This document shows positions 22,401 to 35,560 of a stretch of 64,000 nucleotides of DNA, in pieces. Both the position numbers and the translations under genes were made by a program. Numbering within the stretch: the stretch's first letter is position 1; each line of letters begins with the position of its first letter. This DNA is from Gnetum montanum (taxonomy: Eukaryota; Streptophyta; Gnetopsida; Gnetales; Gnetaceae). The notes under the pieces were generated by a model, which searched no databases, was not told where the DNA came from, and saw only the letters and a list, made by a program, of their open reading frames with translations. Where the stretch lies: assembly GCA_015680685.1 (NCBI GenBank), contig MNCI01038164.1, positions 171,679 to 235,678 of the forward strand, written 5' to 3'.

Positions 22401-23440
22401 TCCCTGCCTGTAGACCTTATTTTACAAGTTAAGGTCACAATTAATCTATATGCCCGTCATACGCATCCCGTATGTACTTGCCCAGTATAAATATTACATG
22501 CATGTCGTTCCATCCATCATGTTAATCAACTTGTTTTTGGTATGGTAAGACTTCGGTTGAATTGCCGTTATATAAAGATATACATGCATTTTTAATTTAT
22601 CAGGACCGGTTACCTGGATGACTTACGTTTAGACCGGTCACCTTATTCAACTTCTGTTAACCTTCAAATAATGAGCGTTTTACTTTAGTGATAAGATTCT
22701 TGACTTAAAATCATTAAGTTATTTGTTCAATTTTTGTGGTTAATGTTAATTTATAAAATTCATATTAGACTATATATAATCTTGGGTTCCACCTCAAAAA
22801 AGATGTTAGAGTTATCACCTAAAGTTTTTACTTCTTAAGTCATAAGACCTAGATTTTAAACTTGATCTTGGTGGAATGAGCATTGAACCTTTATTCATCT
22901 TAACCAACCAAGTTACTTTAAAGGTTTAGCTTCCTTATCTTTAGTTAAGATAATATTATGATGAACATTGAGCTTCTGCAAGAAATTAGAGTTTTGTTGA
23001 TCTACCGATAGGAATCTCCAAAACCGTGTTACCGGTTTATGTTAATGAACATTGAGGCTCTGAAAGACAACCATAATTAGGCCGAGTAGTACTTGCGTGG
23101 TGGCTACCTAGCAGTATCTACTAAAGTACGGTTTAACTTATTGGCGGCATCATAATGTGTGGGATCATAATTAGCCAAGGTAATAGTTACGCAGTGGCTA
23201 CCTGGCAGTATCGACCAAAGCACAGTTTAACTTGTTGAAGGCATTATAATGGGACTGGCACATAAGCCAATGGGTATGGGAGTCTGGGCGATAATGTCGC
23301 TGCTTTACAAACAACAGGAATATATGATAAAAACAGGACAAGTATATGTGACATGGAAGGCAAAGAAAATAGAACGGTAAACAGGAGAGGATCGGACGTG
23401 GCAGCCGTGGCCATGACGAATAACAATTGAGGATTCAGTG
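22401..23440. other. Unit 1 sequence without a recognised gene
   Basis: There is no gene. A short imperfect repeat occurs around 23097-23150 and 23183-23240 ('GTGGCTACCT(A/G)GCAGTATC' and 'CAGTTTAACTTG/ATTG'). A copia insertion interrupts the corresponding place in unit 2, so its counterpart cannot be checked inside this window. Confidence 0.5.
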
Positions 23441-25985
23441 AAACAAGACAAAGGCATGGCATGCGACTTGCTGTGTTTATCTTTTCCATGTATCCTCCTA
23501 TCATTTTTCAACTTTTTATGTGTGGTGTTTGTTTGTTTGTGTGTTTCCCAGCTGCTTAACATGTTTGGCATTCGCCCTCCACGCAGTTGTGCCGTCGTGG
23601 TTGGGTCTCTAAGAACATTAAAATCTGCGGTCGGAAAGTGGACTAAATGTGAAGATATTGTGAAACGTACCAGCCAGTGGAGAATTGGAATAGGACTGGA
23701 CTAGTGTGTCAGTGCAAAAGGAGAGGGATCTTATAAGCATATGCTACCAGCAAAAACACAAATTAAAGAAAAAGCTAAATGAAAGATCCGTATCCCAAAT
23801 GCCCAGTTTATGGTGGATTGTGTAATGTTGTTGCTATTTTTGCTGCTGCTTTTGCATTGAAGGAAATATTTTGATATCAGCAATGGCTGACAGGTATGTG
23901 TTGGCACCAACACCTCCCATGCTAAGCACGAGGCCATGTTTAAATAAGTTTTAATACCGTAAAAATTAAAAGTCCTAGCTATCTTTACCGATAGGCATTT
24001 CAGCAAACATGTACCAAATGTGCTCCCCATCCTCTTTTCTAGCCTATACAAGCTACTAGCCATCTATACAAATTTACCAATTCTTGTCTGCAAATGTCAA
24101 AAGATACTTTGCTCTGATTCTAATTCTCCATGGCCACAACCTGCAACAAATCGCTCACTTTGCATGTCATGTGTGAATGAGAAACCTGGTTTCCAACAAC
24201 TTTATTTAATATGGGCGTGTAGTAGTAGTATAATGTATATGGTTTAATGTTCCCTGTGCTACTTTGGGGAGTGGGAACTAATGTGCATGATGGCTTTTGG
24301 TTACTACAATTGCTCATTAAACCAATTAGCATACATTTTTGCTCCATTTTGATATGAATATAGAAAACCAAATAAATTTTTGTTCGGTTTAGCAAATTTT
24401 ATTATGAATGTACTTCAAAGTTGATAAAGGCATTGGTGACTTTGTTGAAACAAAATATCACATTGAAGTTAATTTGTAAGCATTTGGTGATAACTATGAA
24501 GATGTAGCTTCCCTAGGTATTATAGTTAACTATAAATATTGCAATGATTTTTGTTGAAGTAAGGAGCTATTAGAATATTTCTAATTACAATTTATTAGTT
24601 AATGAAAGCTAGTACAAAATCAAATGATTTTGAGAACAAAAACAAAAAATAGACCAATTCAGAGGCACAACTAGCGAATGATGTGAGCGGTCATGATGGT
24701 AGCGACGTGCGGACATGGTGGTAGACATTATGCAGCAACGAGAGAAGGGAGGCTTGGGTGTCGGTATATGGAACTGCTTATAAAAAGTAGGTAGCAACCA
24801 CAAAGGGAGGACAATGATCTCTAGGCTCTCTCTCTCTTGGAGGGTCACTAGCACAATGATGAGGATGAAGGACAGCAACATGGAGGTGTAGCAATGAGAG
24901 GCAGCACGCTACTATTAATGGAAATAGGCAGTGCAACAATGAGGGAAGGAAGGATCCCTCTCTCAACCTTTCTCTTCCCAAGCATGCATTGACAGTGGCA
25001 AGCAGCAATAGTGTGTGATGACACGTTATGGTGAGAGGCAACGATAGTAGGAGCTAGTAGTATCAACAACTTGTGGTAGGTGGCATGCAGTAGCAATGGT
25101 AACACACGTCAGCAATGGTGGCAAGTAACATGAGCCAACAGGCAGTAAGAGCCAACAACATCAACAATTGGGTATAGGTGGTGGTAGTAGTAACAGTTGC
25201 AACAGTAGCCACAAGAGATAACATATCTCTCTCCCTTTGTGTCATCTCCTCTCTCTTCCCCATGTGGCAAGGGTTTCAATGACATTGTGAGTAGCAACAG
25301 TGGACAACACCAGTGCCACCATTAGTGTCATGGTTACCTTTTCTGGTGCCATCACCACGGCCACCTCCTCCTCCTCCCTCGACAAGGACGAGGAAATACA
25401 TGTAGACTAGCTGGCAGAGGTAGCCTTAGCTCAATCAACCTAACCTAATGTCTAGTTTAAAGCTAAGTTTTATTTACCATTTAAGCTAGTGTGGATGTTA
25501 ATTTTTGTTGTGTGACAAGAACTTTGCCCCTTAGGGAATGTTGTTTAGTACAAACATTAGTTATTTCAAAGTTTCTTTACTTCCACTTATTATTGCAATT
25601 TGTCAAGTTAAAGTTTTGGGTTTGTTCAAACAATTGTTACATTTAAATCTCATCACTACGTAATCTAAAAAATTATCATTGGATTTATTTTTTGAAATGT
25701 CACATAGCCCCTCTCCAACTTAGATTGTTCCCAGGTTCCCATATCCATACAAGAGGCACCCTAGGCAATAGTCTTCCTAAATGAGTTTTTTGAGTATTGA
25801 TGTGTCCAAAATTTACGCATCAATAGTATGCTTGACAGAATTATCATCATCTTGACCATATACACACACCATCCTTGTGGGCAGCCTTGCTATTAAAAAA
25901 AACATTAGCAAGACATTCATTTAGATGAGGCTCACTAAATTAAGGGATACACCAAATGCAAACAACATGGCACATGTAACAAAGT
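23440..25985. repeat. Tail of tandem unit 1
   Basis: Positions 23440-23880 match 1-400 and 25840-25985 match 488-655 in the same order. The middle part, about 23890-25840, is absent from the unit 0 tail. Within it, 24660-25420 is low-complexity sequence rich in GCAGCAA, GTAGCAAC and GGTGG runs. It produces overlapping minus-strand ORFs without motifs, which I regard as spurious. No gene is supported. Confidence 0.7.
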
Positions 25986-26001
25986 GTATTAATGATAATT
26001 C

Positions 26002-26182
26002 AAGTTACTAACTTCTCATTGGTTTTAATTATCTAGTGGTTAAAGATAAAACCATATGCATCTTCCTTTGTAAGTAATAGGTAAAAGGTTTAGGTTACTG
26101 ACTTCACATTAGTTTTAATTGTTCCGTAATTAAAGATCAAACCATATGCATGTTGCTTTGTAAGCAATAGGTAAAAAGTTCA
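26002..26182 (+). repeat. SINE-like 90-bp tandem dimer
   Basis: Two diverged units start 'AAGTTACTAACTTC' (26002) and 'AGGTTACTGACTTC' (26092). Both contain ACCATATGCAT, CTTTGTAAG and AATAGGTAAAA. Unit 1 carries TCTAGTGGTTAAAG, close to the A-box region of tRNA-Leu/Ser. The second unit is followed by AGTTCAAATTT, similar to a B-box. This suggests a tRNA-derived SINE dimer. No poly(A) or TSD was confirmed. Confidence 0.4.
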
Positions 26183-26469
26183 AATTTTACTACATTTGTT
26201 ACCGACATTAAGTCAAATTGTATTGTATTTGGTCATATAATCTATTGGTTTATTCACTGGTAACTTAGCACTATTATTTTAACCTTGTCATGAAGTTTAT
26301 TATATATCAAGAGCTAGTTGAGTTAGCCCATGTCATTGGAATAAAGGTATGATGATCATAAGTTTATTTTAGTTTTCATATACAAAGAACCATTTTGTTG
26401 TCATGATGAAGACCTCTAATTCATGGAAGGATGGCTGGCATGATCTCATTGCTTTATACAACCATTTAC

Positions 26470-29270
26470 CTAATATATTAATAGCATATGACATAACAGA
26501 AACCATAAAGTTGGCCTTTGAGCAACAACTTTATTTAAAAAAAAAACATAAGACTTAAAGCATAAAAGACAAAATATAAAATGACCTAAATAAAAAGAAA
26601 AATTCATAAGAAAAGAAAAACTCAAAAAAAAAAATGAAAACTGATAATAAAAAAATAAAAAAACATTGTAAAACAAAAAAGTGTAAAAGCGATCCTATCA
26701 AGATATCTAACCAAATTGGTATCTCCCCAAAGGCTAAGTTTAAGGTTAGAGAGACAAAATATAGAATGAGCTACACCATAGGTACAGATCACATGCAATT
26801 GTGTGGCTACTTTGAAATCCTTAAATGATTTAACTTGTGGTGTATTGACCTAAAGTAGCGTATATGGGCAATCAAGATGGTAAATTTGTATAGCACTAAA
26901 TTTGAAGGTACAATATATAATATAAGACCCTTTCCATAACATTTGAAATTTTGTACATTAAGGTACTTGTGTCGGATTCCAGTAGATAATCGTATCTCCC
27001 ATTGAAACTCTACATGTCTTATCCTAGCATCATAGCATTACTTGGTATAATCCTTATGTAATTCATTCATCATAAGGGCTACTCTCCTATTTTCATCTAG
27101 CACATTAAGGTTCATTAATTATTCTTTTTGTACTAGGTTGATGTCAATGTTAAGTTCGTAAGGAGTGTTAAATGTATAGAGCTCAATTTGGATGGGAAGT
27201 TTAAGTAATTTTCTATACACTAATTGATATGGAAAATAGCCTATAGATAATTTTCAAGTTGAGTGATAGGTCCATAAAGCATCATTGAGTTTCATATACC
27301 AATCCCTCCTATATTAGCTAATTATCCAAGTAAGGATGCATGTAATCTTCCTATTTTTTACCTTAGCTTGACCATTGACTTGGGGGTAATAAAGTGTGGT
27401 AAGTTTATATTCAACCCCCAAGAGTCTCACTAGGTTCTTGAAAGTAGCACATGTAAAATGAGTTTCATTGTTAGAAATAACTGCCATGGATACATCAAAC
27501 CTATTTACCATCTATTGCTGGAAAAAATCGTGTTGTTGTTGTTGTTATGCAAATTATTACTACTACATCCTTTACTCATTTGGTACAATAATCAACAATA
27601 GCAATAATGTAGAACTTCCTATTAAACATGGGTGTGATGGGATTCATGAAGTTGATTACCCATAAGTCAAAGGGTTCCAATGGTTGGATTGATTATTATG
27701 GACCTTGAAGCCTTGTAGCCATCCCACCATTACATTGGCATCATTCACAAGAGTTTGTAAAGTGATGTGCATACCTAAATATTGTTGGCCAAAAGTATCC
27801 TACCATGAGGATTTTGATGATCATTTTCCTCCTTGCATAGTGGCCTCCACAAAGCCCTTCATGAGTATCTTGAATAATCCTCATCAAGTACAAACTATCG
27901 CACCAAGTTGTTTATGCATACTTTATAGAGGTTGCCCTCTATTTTCATATAGTGCTTGATTTGGTGTAGAAACTGATACTTCTTTCACTTCTCCCATTTA
28001 GTAGGGATCTCTTATGTAACTAAATAGGTGAGGTAATTTATGTACTATGGCTTAACTAAGTCAGAAGTCATCATTGTTACCTTTGCAAACAATAATTCAT
28101 CAAGGAATTAGTTAGAAAAGGGCTCTTTTTCAACCTTATTTTTACATCATAATTAAGATAGAGGATTAGAAACCATGTTTTCTGTTCCCTTCTTATCTAT
28201 CATCATATTGTCAAAATCATACAAAATCACTAGCCATCATATGATATGAGGAATAACCATTAGTTTGTTCATCAGGAAGCATATTGCATTATGATCTATG
28301 TGCATAAAGACTAGATATTTAAGTACATATTACTTGAATTTTTCTAAGGCATACATCATATCTATTAGCTTCTTCTTTGTTGTGATGTAGTTTAACTATG
28401 GACCTGCAATACTTCTACTTGTGTAATAGATGTAGTATGAATGTTTTTGTTTGTCTAATTGCATAAGCACTACTCCTAATGCAAAATTGGATAGATCTAT
28501 CATGATGTAAAATGGTCTAAACTACTTTGGTACTTATAGAATTAGAGTTTCTACAACATTAGCTTTAGCAATTCAAATGTGTGATCACATTCCTTAGTCC
28601 ATTAAATAATGTGTCTTTGTTCGTTAGCTCCACTAGTGGTTTTGTTTGATAAGTTTTCCATAAACCTCCTATAGTAACAAATGTGTCAAAGGAATGATCT
28701 AACATATTTAATAGTTTATGACCTTTAAGTAATTTCTAAAATCATCTTGATTTTCTCAAGATCTAACTTTATCCTTTTTTATATATATATCTGATGCCCT
28801 AGAATTATGTTTTATTATACCATTGAATGACTCCTTTGCTAGTTAAGCTTTAGATTAGTTTCTACACAATGTTTTAAAACTTACTTCAAATGGTCCAATG
28901 CTTGCTTAAAATTGAAGCCATAAGTGGAGAAGTCATCGAGAAGGACTTCCATACCATTATCAATATGTTATTAGAAGATGTTAAGAATAAGGTGTTGGAA
29001 ATTTGTATGTACATTATAGAGACCAAAAGGCATCTTCTTGTATAAAAAGGTTCTCCAAGAACTTGTGAATGTTTTTTAATCCTAAGCCTCTACAATAATT
29101 TGTATCTGATTATAGCCACTTTATTTATCTAGGAAGTTATAATAACTATATCTAGCAATGGTATCTAACACTTGGTCTACAAATGACAATGGGAAATGGT
29201 CTTTGAATGTTACTATGTTCAATAGCCAAAAATCTATGTAAATCCTCTATTGGCCATCCTTCTTTGGTAT
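26470..29270 (-). pseudogene. Gypsy element C, 3' half: RT, RNase H, integrase remnants
   Basis: The minus-strand order matches element A. From right to left, reverse-transcriptase sequence (about 28760-29270) has LLDDFSTYG near 28930-28960. RNase H sequence follows (about 28200-28700). Integrase follows at about 27300-27900, with SNNETHF and NGQAKVKN in place of SDNGTHF and NGQAEVTN, so two catalytic acidic residues are lost. Integrase C-terminal sequence lies at about 26940-27230, then an A-rich stretch at 26520-26660. Stops are frequent. The reverse transcriptase is cut at 29271-29275 by element A and resumes at 40184. No 3' LTR was found. Confidence 0.8.
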
Positions 29271-29275
29271 AATGG

Positions 29276-30083
29276 TAATGAGTGGCGAGGTACCCCTACA
29301 CTCAACCATACGACTATGAGTGTTTCACACATGATCCGGTCGAACTCCAAGGATCAAATGCTTATGTGCCTTAATGGAACACTCAGGGTTAATCAATCGT
29401 TGTCTTCCCAAACTTACTTGTATTGTCACGGTTGAATGGTTAAGTAAGCTTGAGGTATATGATTTTTATAGCTTTTGTATTTTTTATGTCTTCTGCTAAT
29501 AAAGGAGAGGGAGAGAGAACTAAGTGGCTAACTTACATTAACTATTCATTAACTAGTTTCTAAATGTTCCTAACACCAATATCCGTTCCCACTTTCCGTA
29601 TACATCTTGAACTAGTGCAACACTATTGGGATTACCAAACGCTAATCGTTACTAGGTTACCAAGTGCTACATGCATGCTCGAAGCGGTCGTATTGAGTGT
29701 ATCTAACTAAGGGGGTTGAAGGTTGAAAGAGATATTAATTAACTAGGAAAGCATTAAACAATAATTAATTACTAATTAGCCTAATCTGTATGCTGCAGGG
29801 TTTATCATAAAGTTCATCTTTATTGCCATACAAAAAATTGTGCTTAGGTACAAATTACTCGAATAAAGATCCGTTCACTCTATGAATCCTACTGCGGGCA
29901 CACAGAAATAATTCTAACTCTGGAATGACAAAACTGCAAGAGTCTAGCTAAGGGTCTAAATCTAATTGTATGTGAACCAAGGGTGCCCCCTCTTATTTAT
30001 AAAAGATGAGGTAGGACTCGATATCACGTACACGATATTGCGTGGTGGATGTGATATCGCATACGCGATATCGCAGTTCATCA
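29276..30083 (-). repeat. 3' LTR of element A
   Basis: It begins TAATGAGTGG (TGATGAGTGG in the 5' LTR, so the terminal TG is mutated to TA) and ends GTTCATCA. It matches 39357-40178 along its whole length. The inverted AATAAA lies at 29819-29824 and the inverted TATA-type block is near 29990-30003. The CG-rich GATATC palindrome cluster lies at 30020-30075. Confidence 0.9.
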
Positions 30084-31637
30084 TACCCCCATGACTAAAT
30101 GAAAACTCATCCTTGGGTTCCTTACAAAATATTAGGAAGGTATGCGATTATTGACTTGAATGATAACTAACGGTGAATGGGATGACATGTGAATGGATCA
30201 ACATTACAATACATGGCAACATTAGTGTTCATGACTACAATAGTGAACACTATACACAATTGACATCCAACCTTATTTGGCAGCTGAGAGAGAATAGATA
30301 GAGAGAAAAGGAGAAGATGTGTTGTTGTCGACGCCAAGATTGCACCTTCCGTTGTCCATCCATAGCCGCGCTATCAATCTTGTTCCTTGCACAACCGTTC
30401 CAACAATAGCCCATCCTGAGTGTTTCCTCGAGGTCTAGTCCATTGTTGTATGATTACCATCTGCACACAAACATAGTCACATATGAGCAAGGATAAGTAA
30501 ATCACAATACAGTTGATACCTTGCCTCAGTGTAAGGTCCATTGGTTGAGTTGTGATATGGCCAATATGGATTCTAGAGATATAACACTAGTGACTACCCA
30601 AGGTGTAGGGGTTAGGAAAAATTGAAAAAATTGGACCAAGGCCCCCATGACTAAGAGCGATCCTCTAGTAGCGATAGAATGGAAAAAGATAAAGAATAAG
30701 AAAGATGGAGAAAAAGAAACAACAACAACGCTGATAACATGAATGTTAGAGATGGGATTGAAACCAAAAAATGTTGATTGCAAAAATGTTTAAGGGAAAG
30801 AAGTTAACTAATGCACCAAATAAGAATGCGAGTGGGTCCTCCCCAAAGTAGGTTCATGCACTTTATGCCCTGACAAACCCACATTCAAAGAGTCTGGAGG
30901 CTCTGGAAATGTCATTTAGGAGCAAGAGTTAAAGACTTAACCCCAAGAATTCACCAGAGAGAAAATAATGCATCAACCAAAATATAGACTACTAATATAA
31001 TAGGCAATGAAGTGGAAAATGGAGAAAGAATGATGGGGAGAAGAGAATGGAATGGAGTCCCAAGAACAAGGTGGTGTACAACCCCCTTATGTATTTTTGG
31101 TTAATGTGACTGAGTAGATCTCATTCCAAATCCAGCCTCAAACAATCCACATCCAGTGACTTCGCATTAATACACTTGGCTAATCCATCCACTTGAAGTA
31201 AAAAGAATGTTTCCGCCAAAGAGTCACCACCATTCCGAGGAAAATGAGAAAGGGAAAAGTAGGAACCGAGAAAGGGCCTTAGTTAGAGAGAACATGTTTG
31301 TTTAGTTCCATAACCAGTGCTTGTAGCCTAAATGATTATTTTGTCTAAGGGGTATGCTTTGAATTCTCACTATTTTTGTTTTTTACGTGAGAACCACACC
31401 ATGCAAAGACTTATTTTTATTAGCTCAGCTTCCTTATAATGGAGCAATGTTAGAATGGTAAGAAAACTCAAGAAGAAAACATCCAAACACCTAAGAGAAT
31501 AGCCAGCACAAATGCATCAAATCCCTTTGAAGTCACATCCTTTTCAGTCCTTGAGTCCTTTCGTAGTTTGAGAAATGGCCAGTCACCAATTCATTAATAG
31601 TTGTATTGTTAAAGAAGGGGATTGTATAGTTCCAAGT
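30084..31637 (-). other. Element A 3' non-coding region with short polypurine tract
   Basis: The plus strand reads TACCCCCAT directly beside the 3' LTR, giving GGGGGTA on the sense strand as a short PPT. The same TACCCCCA follows the LTR at 57019. The rest has no gene. Part of it ('GCGAGTGGGTCCTCCCCAAAG', about 30820) matches 60816-60840 in the gag-only element. This region is where Athila elements can carry an env-like ORF; none is seen. Confidence 0.6.
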
Positions 31638-32428
31638 TGATGAGTGGTGAGGTACCCCTAAACTCAACCATACGAATACAAGCATTACACGCGCGATCCG
31701 GTCAAACTCCGCAAACGGACTAGTTGTGGCATCTAGACAGTTAGCCTTAGGTCCTAGTTTGTTGTCTTCTCACTTGGACTAGTATTATCTTTGTCATGTA
31801 TGGTTTAGTCCAAAGTGAGTTGTATGATGTGGTTTCTAATCTAATGCTACTCCTAAAGGAAATGGAAGCTAATGTTTGCTAAGTTAAGAGAGAAAGGGTG
31901 AGAGAGAATCTAGCTAGCCTAAGTGCGATGAGCATCCATTCCTTGATTATCCGTACACATCTTGGACTTTGTGCATGACTACTACTAGGATTACCAAGTG
32001 CAGATCCTAGGTACGCTACTGGGTTACCAAGTAATCACACTTAAATGGTCATAATCAAGTCGTACTCATTCCGCGTTTAATAGGAGTTTGAGGGTGAGAA
32101 AGATTAACTAGGAAAGCAGTAAATAACAATTAATTAAATGATTGATCTAAGTGAATGCTGCAATGATGAAGTAATCTCGATAGTTATTTTCGGTCATGTG
32201 CATGTCCAAGTACGTCACACTCGAATAAAGGATGTCGTACAATTACATTCACCACACTGCGGGCATACATGGAGAGGAAAAGGGTTAAGAGAAAGAAATT
32301 GAAAAACTTAAATTAAGAACTAACTAAAAACTAATTCACTAATCTGTCTACCTCTTATTTATAGATGAGGAGACAAGCTACGATATCACTTACGCGATAT
32401 CGCAGTCGACCCAAAACGTGACTCATCA
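31638..32428 (-). mobile_element. Solo LTR, family B, inserted in element A
   Basis: It starts TGATGAGTGGTGAGG and ends GACTCATCA. The flanks are CAAGT (31633-31637) and CAAGC (32429-32433), an imperfect 4 of 5 TSD. It is closest to the LTR at 56219-57018 ('CACTTGGACTAGTAT', 'GTATGGTTTAGTCC', 'ACACTGCGGGCATACA') and more distant from the element A LTRs. The inverted TATA-type block is near 32353-32364 and the palindrome cluster is at 32382-32405. It is the youngest layer of this nest. Confidence 0.85.
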
Positions 32429-32770
32429 CAAGCTAAGAGAGCATAGAAAATTCATGGATGCATGGACGACGTGGACTCATTGCTTGTTATATTAAAAGAA
32501 CCATACCTTAATATCAACATTATAACTCAAAGGTAAAAATCAAGCATTAGCAATCAATAGAATACAGTTCATACCACCATCATGAGCACTTATTAGGTGA
32601 CGAATCTAATAAAATGAAAACAACAAACAAAAACAAAAACAAAAACAAGAAATAATATAAATAGTCACACAAAGAAATGAGAAAGTATAAACGATGGTGC
32701 AAAACAAAAACAAGAAAAATTAAAGAAATTTGTAAAATAAAAATGTGTAAAACAAAAACTTAAAAAAGTA

Positions 32771-32896
32771 CCGAGGGCCTCGAATGGTTAGTAGAGGTGG
32801 CCGTCTCCCCCATGATTGAGTTGGAAGGAGNTATCGAGGGCCTCGAATGGTTAGTAGAGGTGGTCGTCTCCCCCATGATTGAGTTAGAAGGAGGAG
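32771..32896. other. Direct duplication across a single N
   Basis: The sequence CCGAGGGCCTCGAATGGTTAG...CCCCATGATTGAGTT occurs at about 32771-32830 and again at 32833-32896. The copies are separated by the N at 32831 and are almost identical. This looks like unmerged contig ends rather than a real repeat. Confidence 0.6.
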
Positions 32897-32976
32897 ATCC
32901 AAAATAGTGAGTAGGGTCATCTCTTCTCAGAGGTATTATATGCACTGGCCATTCTAAATTAATGGAAGGGTTTGTT

Positions 32977-34130
32977 CTATTGCACATTGACTAACAAACC
33001 CTTATCAGGGCTCTCAGGTTTGTATATGGTCATGGCCCCTGAAGGAAAGCTTGCATGAATAATGTAAGGTCCTTCCCATAGTGTTTGAAATTTTGTACGC
33101 TGTGGCACATGTGTGGGGTTCCAATAGAGAACTTTATCTCCTAGTTGATACTTAACCTTTTGAATATTCAAGTCATGACGTTGCTTGTTATATGCATTAT
33201 GCAACTCATTTGATGATAGGGCAACTAATTGGTTTTCTTCTAGCATGTTTAAAGTTGCCAACCTTTGTTTCTATGCTAGATCAAGGTTGAGGTGGAGCTC
33301 ACAAGCTGTTGATAGTGTATGGAGCTTGATTTGAATTAGAAGCGTTGGAAGTTTTCTGTACACTAACTCATAGGGAGAGTAGCTTATAGGGAGTTTCTAG
33401 GTGGAGTGGTATGCCCAAAAAGAATCATTTAGTTTAGTGCTCTAATCTCACCTATACTTGCTATGTCCTAGTCAATATTTCAGTGATCCCCCTATTGGTG
33501 ACCTCAGCTTGTCCATTAGCTTGGGGGTGATAAGGTGTAGTCAATTTGTGTTTAACTCCTAAGCGTTGGATTAACTTTCGAAAAGTTGCACCTGTGAAGT
33601 GTGTTCCATTATCTGAAATAAGTGCATGTGGCACACCAAACCTATTTATGATTTTTTGTTGCACAAATCGTGTAGCTGTAGATCATATGCAGTCTTTAAC
33701 AGCAGCTGCTTCAGCCCATTTTGCTAGATATTCTACGACAACTACAATGTAGGCTTTTCCATTGGACATTGGTGTAATGGGCCCCATAAAGTCTATTCCC
33801 CAAATGTTGAAGGGCTCTAACGGTTGAATCCATTGTTGCAGACCCATCATTTTAGTAGTCATTCCCCCATCACATTGATAGCGCTCACAAGATCGAACAA
33901 ATTGATGGGCATCCCGAAATAATGTTGGCTAGTAATATCCTGCAAGTAAGATCTTAATTGTTATTCATCTCCCTGCATAGTGACCCCCACAAGGGCCCTC
34001 ATGAGCATCTTGGAGAACTCTCAGTTGGTCTACCTCAACCACACACCATAAAACCAAGCCATTAGGACACACTTTGTAAAGTTGTCCATTGATCTCCATG
34101 AAGTACTTGGCTCTATGAAGAAACTATTGT
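32977..34130 (-). pseudogene. Element A integrase
   Basis: The minus strand encodes an HHCC-type N-terminal region (HEGPCGGHYAG near 33970-34010, then a CERYQC block near 33880-33895). The catalytic core follows with IDFMGPITP, ALISDNGTHFTGATF and NGQAEVTNRG, so the D, D and E residues of the DDE triad are all present. A C-terminal part (32977-33261) reads YQLGDKVLYW and FQTLWEGPYII, typical of gypsy integrase C-termini. The frame is broken by stops and shifts between these parts. Integrase would insert the cDNA into the nuclear genome. Confidence 0.85.
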
Positions 34131-34159
34131 TTCTTCATAAGGTCCAACTTCTGTGGTGT

Positions 34160-34830
34160 TTGTTGGGTAAGAAGATCGGTGAGAATGCTACTATACCAGT
34201 TCGTCTCCGTGGGTAGTTCATTATTCACTACATCAGCAAAGAGGGCTTCATCAAGAAAATGATTAGACATTACATATTCATTCTCTTTGCTGTCTCAGCG
34301 CAATTGAGATAAATGACCTACAACTATGTTCTCGATGCCTTTCCGATCGATCATCGTTAGATTGAACTCCTATAGGATTACCAGCCATCGTATAATATGA
34401 GGGCTAACGATTGGCTTGTTTATGAGGAATCGAATTGCACTACGATCCATGTGGATGAACACTTTGTAACCTAACACATAGTGCCTAAAATTATCCAGTG
34501 CAAACACTACAACCATTAATTCTTTCTCTGTAGTTGTGTAGTTAAGTTGTGCACCGACGATACTTCTACTTGCATAGTGGATGTAGTAAGGGTGTTTTTG
34601 GTCATCTAACTATGTAAGTACGGCTCCTAACGCATAATTGGACACATTAGTCATGATGCGGAATGGTTTGGACCAGTCAGGAGCTTGTAGAATGGGAGTT
34701 TCTACTAGCTCTTGTTTCAATGTTTGGAATGCTTGTTCACATTTCCTGGTTGACTCAAAAGGTACATCCTTCTTTGTTAGCTCTACCAACAATTTGGCAA
34801 TCTTGGAGAAGTTCTCAATGAATCTCCTAT
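34160..34830 (-). pseudogene. Element A RNase H
   Basis: The segment 34610-34792 reads KKDVPFEST, CEQAFQTLKQELVETPIL and then FRIMTNVSNYALGAVL. Gypsy RNase H normally has FxIxCDASDYAxGAVL here, so the first catalytic aspartate (CDASD) is replaced (MTNVSN). Downstream minus-strand sequence to about 34160 continues the domain with stops. This domain would remove the RNA template during reverse transcription. The substitution alone should inactivate it. Confidence 0.75.
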
Positions 34831-34839
34831 AGTAGCTAG

Positions 34840-35560
34840 TGTGTCCAAGGAATGACCGAATGTCTTTGATGGTTTCCGATTGACGGGTGATTCCTTGGAT
34901 GACCCTAATTTTATCTAGGCTACCTCTATTCCTGCATGTGAAACCTTATGCCCAAGTACTATGCCTTCTTGGACCATTAAATGGCTTTTCTGCTAATTGA
35001 TCCTTAGATTGGTTTCTACACATCTTTCTAGCACTTGCTCTAATCAGTCCAAGGCTTAATCAAAACTTATTCCATAGGTGGAGAAGTTGTCCATAAAGAC
35101 TTCCACTCCATTCCCTATTTGTTGTTGCAATATGCTTAGAACTAGGCGTTGAAACATGGCAGGAGCATTACACAAGCCAAACGACATTTTTTTATACGCA
35201 AACGTTCCCCAAGGACTGGTGAATGTTGTCTTGGCTTGGCCTTTTGGGGCTATCTGTATTTGGTTGTATTCGCTATAACCATCCAGAAAACTATAATAGC
35301 AATGCCCTACTATGGTGTCTAAGACTTGGTCAACAAATGGTAATAAAAAGTGATCCTTAAATGTTTCCATGTTCACTGGCCTAAAATCTATGCACATCCT
35401 CCATTTGCCTCCCTTTTTAGGCACGATTACCAAAGGGCTAACCCATTTGCTATCAACAATGGGAAATATGAACCCAACCTTAAGAAGCTATTCTATTTCT
35501 TCTTTTACTAATTTTCTTCAATTTTGAGTTCAATCGTCTCTGCGGTTGTTTTCAAGGTTT
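34840..35560 (-). pseudogene. Element A reverse transcriptase
   Basis: The best open part, 35056-35433, reads VIVPKKGGKWRMCIDFRPVN, then YSFLDGYSEYNQI, then TFAYKKMSFGLCNAPAMFQR and VEVFMDNFSTYG. These are the ordered motifs of gypsy reverse transcriptase, with Athila-like wording. The catalytic box is FMDN instead of FMDD. The codon at about 35087-35089 is AAC, so the second aspartate is lost. The N-terminal SKWVSPLVIVPKK block extends upstream past 35434. The enzyme could not be active as written. Confidence 0.85.

Noticed and set aside
24609-25297. Several overlapping minus-strand ORFs of 62-91 codons
   Set aside because: They come from GCAGCAA/GTAGCAAC low-complexity sequence, overlap each other in different frames and have no motif. 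No counterpart exists in the unit 0 tail.
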